Shown here: positions 6,077 to 7,039 of the stretch, one piece after another
How the letters are laid out: each line of letters starts with the position of its first letter
Numbering within the stretch: position 1 is the first letter of the stretch
Source of the DNA: an uncultured Clostridia bacterium
GTDB taxonomy: Bacteria; Bacillota_A; Clostridia; TANB77; CAG-508
Assembly: GCA_944388685.1 (NCBI GenBank)
Contig: CALXJS010000072.1
Coordinates: forward strand, 1 to 7,039
Direction of reading: 5' to 3'
DNA: 7,039 bases
Program-made: the position numbers and the translations under genes
The notes under the pieces: generated by a model
The model's database searches: none
What the model was told of the DNA's origin: nothing
The model's input: the letters and a program-made list of their open reading frames with translations, nothing else

Positions 6077-7039
6077 TTAACCTTCTTGCTTAGCTTCTGT
6101 TCCCATCTTTAATTCATTTAACTTTTCTAGGGTCATTAGCACTTCTCTTGGTTTACTTCCTTGATATCCAGAAATAACCCCTCTTTCTTCCATTTGGTCA
6201 ATAATTCTTCCTGCTCTAGCATATCCTACTTTAAATCTTCTTTGAATAAATGATGTTGATGCTTGTCCTGTTTCTACAACTGTTTGAATTGCGTCCATCA
6301 AAAATGGATCTGTATCATCATCTGTCGCTTGCTCTTGTGCCAATTCTTTATCTGTTTTGTTATTGTTTTCTATGCTTTCTAAAATATCTTCACTATAGGT
6401 TGCTGTTCCATTTGATTTAACAAAATCAACAATTTTTTCTACTTCTTCATCTGATACAAATGTTCCTTGTACTCTTGAAGGCTTTGGTGCACCTGATGGG
6501 AAGAATAACATATCACCTTTTCCTAGCAATTTCTCTGCACCAACTGTGTCTAGAATTGTTCTAGAATCTACTTGTGAAGATACTGCAAATGCAATTCTTG
6601 ATGGAATATTGGCTTTGATTAATCCTGTGATAACATCTACAGATGGTCTTTGTGTTGCAATTACTAAGTGCATTCCTGCTGCTCTTGCTTTTTGTGCTAG
6701 TCTACAAATTGCTTCTTCTACATCTTTTGCGGCTACCATCATTAAATCTGCTAACTCATCGACTATAATTACAATTTGAGGAAGTTTTCCAATTCCGCCT
6801 TCTTTTTCAATTGCTTTATTATATCCTTTTAAATCTCTTACCCCTTTGCTTGCAAATTTGTTATATCTATCATCCATTTCCTGGACTGCCCATGCCAAGG
6901 CACCTGCTGCTTTTTTAGGGTCTGTGACAACAGGAATTAATAGATGTGGTATACCATTATATACAGATAATTCAACAACTTTTGGATCTACCATTACCAA
7001 TTTTACTTCACTTGGTTTTGCATTATATATGATACTGGT
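6077..7039 (-). CDS. ftsK: DNA translocase FtsK/SpoIIIE, C-terminal part (5' end outside the window)
   Basis: The open frame enters at the window edge and supplies the last 320 residues of an FtsK/SpoIIIE-family ATPase, which pumps double-stranded DNA through the septum at division or sporulation. Visible are the conserved [17 protein letters not shown] segment (here [19 protein letters not shown]), the Walker B motif [13 protein letters not shown] (Asp and Glu near visible residues 94-95), [23 protein letters not shown] (about 124-146), and [11 protein letters not shown]. After a variable acidic linker (about 215-243) comes the gamma winged-helix domain (about 244-303; [44 protein letters not shown]). 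This domain reads the polar KOPS/SRS DNA motifs in the family. The Walker A motif and the N-terminal membrane domain must lie beyond 7039. An internal TTG at 6998-7000 is not a true start, because the family sequence continues upstream ([14 protein letters not shown]). The sequence does not separate FtsK from SpoIIIE. The stop is TAA at 6077-6079. Confidence 0.95.
   Translation of the reverse strand, partial: TSIIYNAKPSEVKLVMVDPKVVELSVYNGIPHLLIPVVTDPKKAAGALAWAVQEMDDRYNKFASKGVRDLKGYNKAIEKEGGIGKLPQIVIIVDELADLMMVAAKDVEEAICRLAQKARAAGMHLVIATQRPSVDVITGLIKANIPSRIAFAVSSQVDSRTILDTVGAEKLLGKGDMLFFPSGAPKPSRVQGTFVSDEEVEKIVDFVKSNGTATYSEDILESIENNNKTDKELAQEQATDDDTDPFLMDAIQTVVETGQASTSFIQRRFKVGYARAGRIIDQMEERGVISGYQGSKPREVLMTLEKLNELKMGTEAKQEG

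Noticed and set aside
6546..6779. Plus-strand 77-codon frame inside ftsK
   Set aside because: It is antisense to the conserved Walker B and TQRPS region of ftsK, so the sequence is explained by that gene.

Overview
The window is AT-rich, and all its credible genes lie on the minus strand. The proteins are Lys/Glu/Asn/Ile-rich, the Shine-Dalgarno (SD) sequences are strong (GGAGG or AAAGGAG), and there is an FtsK/SpoIIIE translocase. A short pilin-like leader of the GITLIALVITIIVLLILAGVT type is also present. Together these point to a low-GC Bacillota genome, most likely an (uncultured) clostridial, gut-type organism. That placement is an inference from style; no rRNA or other marker gene is present.

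In the direction of transcription (high to low coordinates) the window holds: (1) the C-terminal 320 residues of an FtsK/SpoIIIE DNA translocase, cut by the window edge; (2) after 39 nt, in the same direction, a 527-aa unrecognised charged, coiled-coil protein; (3) a short intergenic stretch with a candidate promoter and several small hairpins; (4) a 548-aa metallo-beta-lactamase/beta-CASP protein of the CPSF/YSH1-like RNA-processing type; (5) a 187-nt gap, two thirds of which is one 126-bp imperfect palindrome; (6) a 653-aa cytoplasmic glycoside hydrolase family 15 (glucoamylase-like) enzyme with its two catalytic glutamates recognisable; (7) a 265-nt gap with a hairpin and a good promoter; and (8) a short type IV pilin-like gene that appears frameshifted and then runs into a pair of small hairpins at the window edge.

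The core genes look like ordinary housekeeping or metabolic genes: chromosome translocation, RNA processing and intracellular alpha-glucan breakdown. No single pathway links them. The unexplained material lies between and around them: the long palindrome at 2588-2713, the broken pilin-like gene with a hairpin element fused to its 3' end, and the unknown coiled-coil gene next to ftsK. I see no tRNA, rRNA, CRISPR array, recognisable transposase or toxin-antitoxin pair. All open frames on the plus strand look like shadows of the minus-strand genes or of intergenic DNA.
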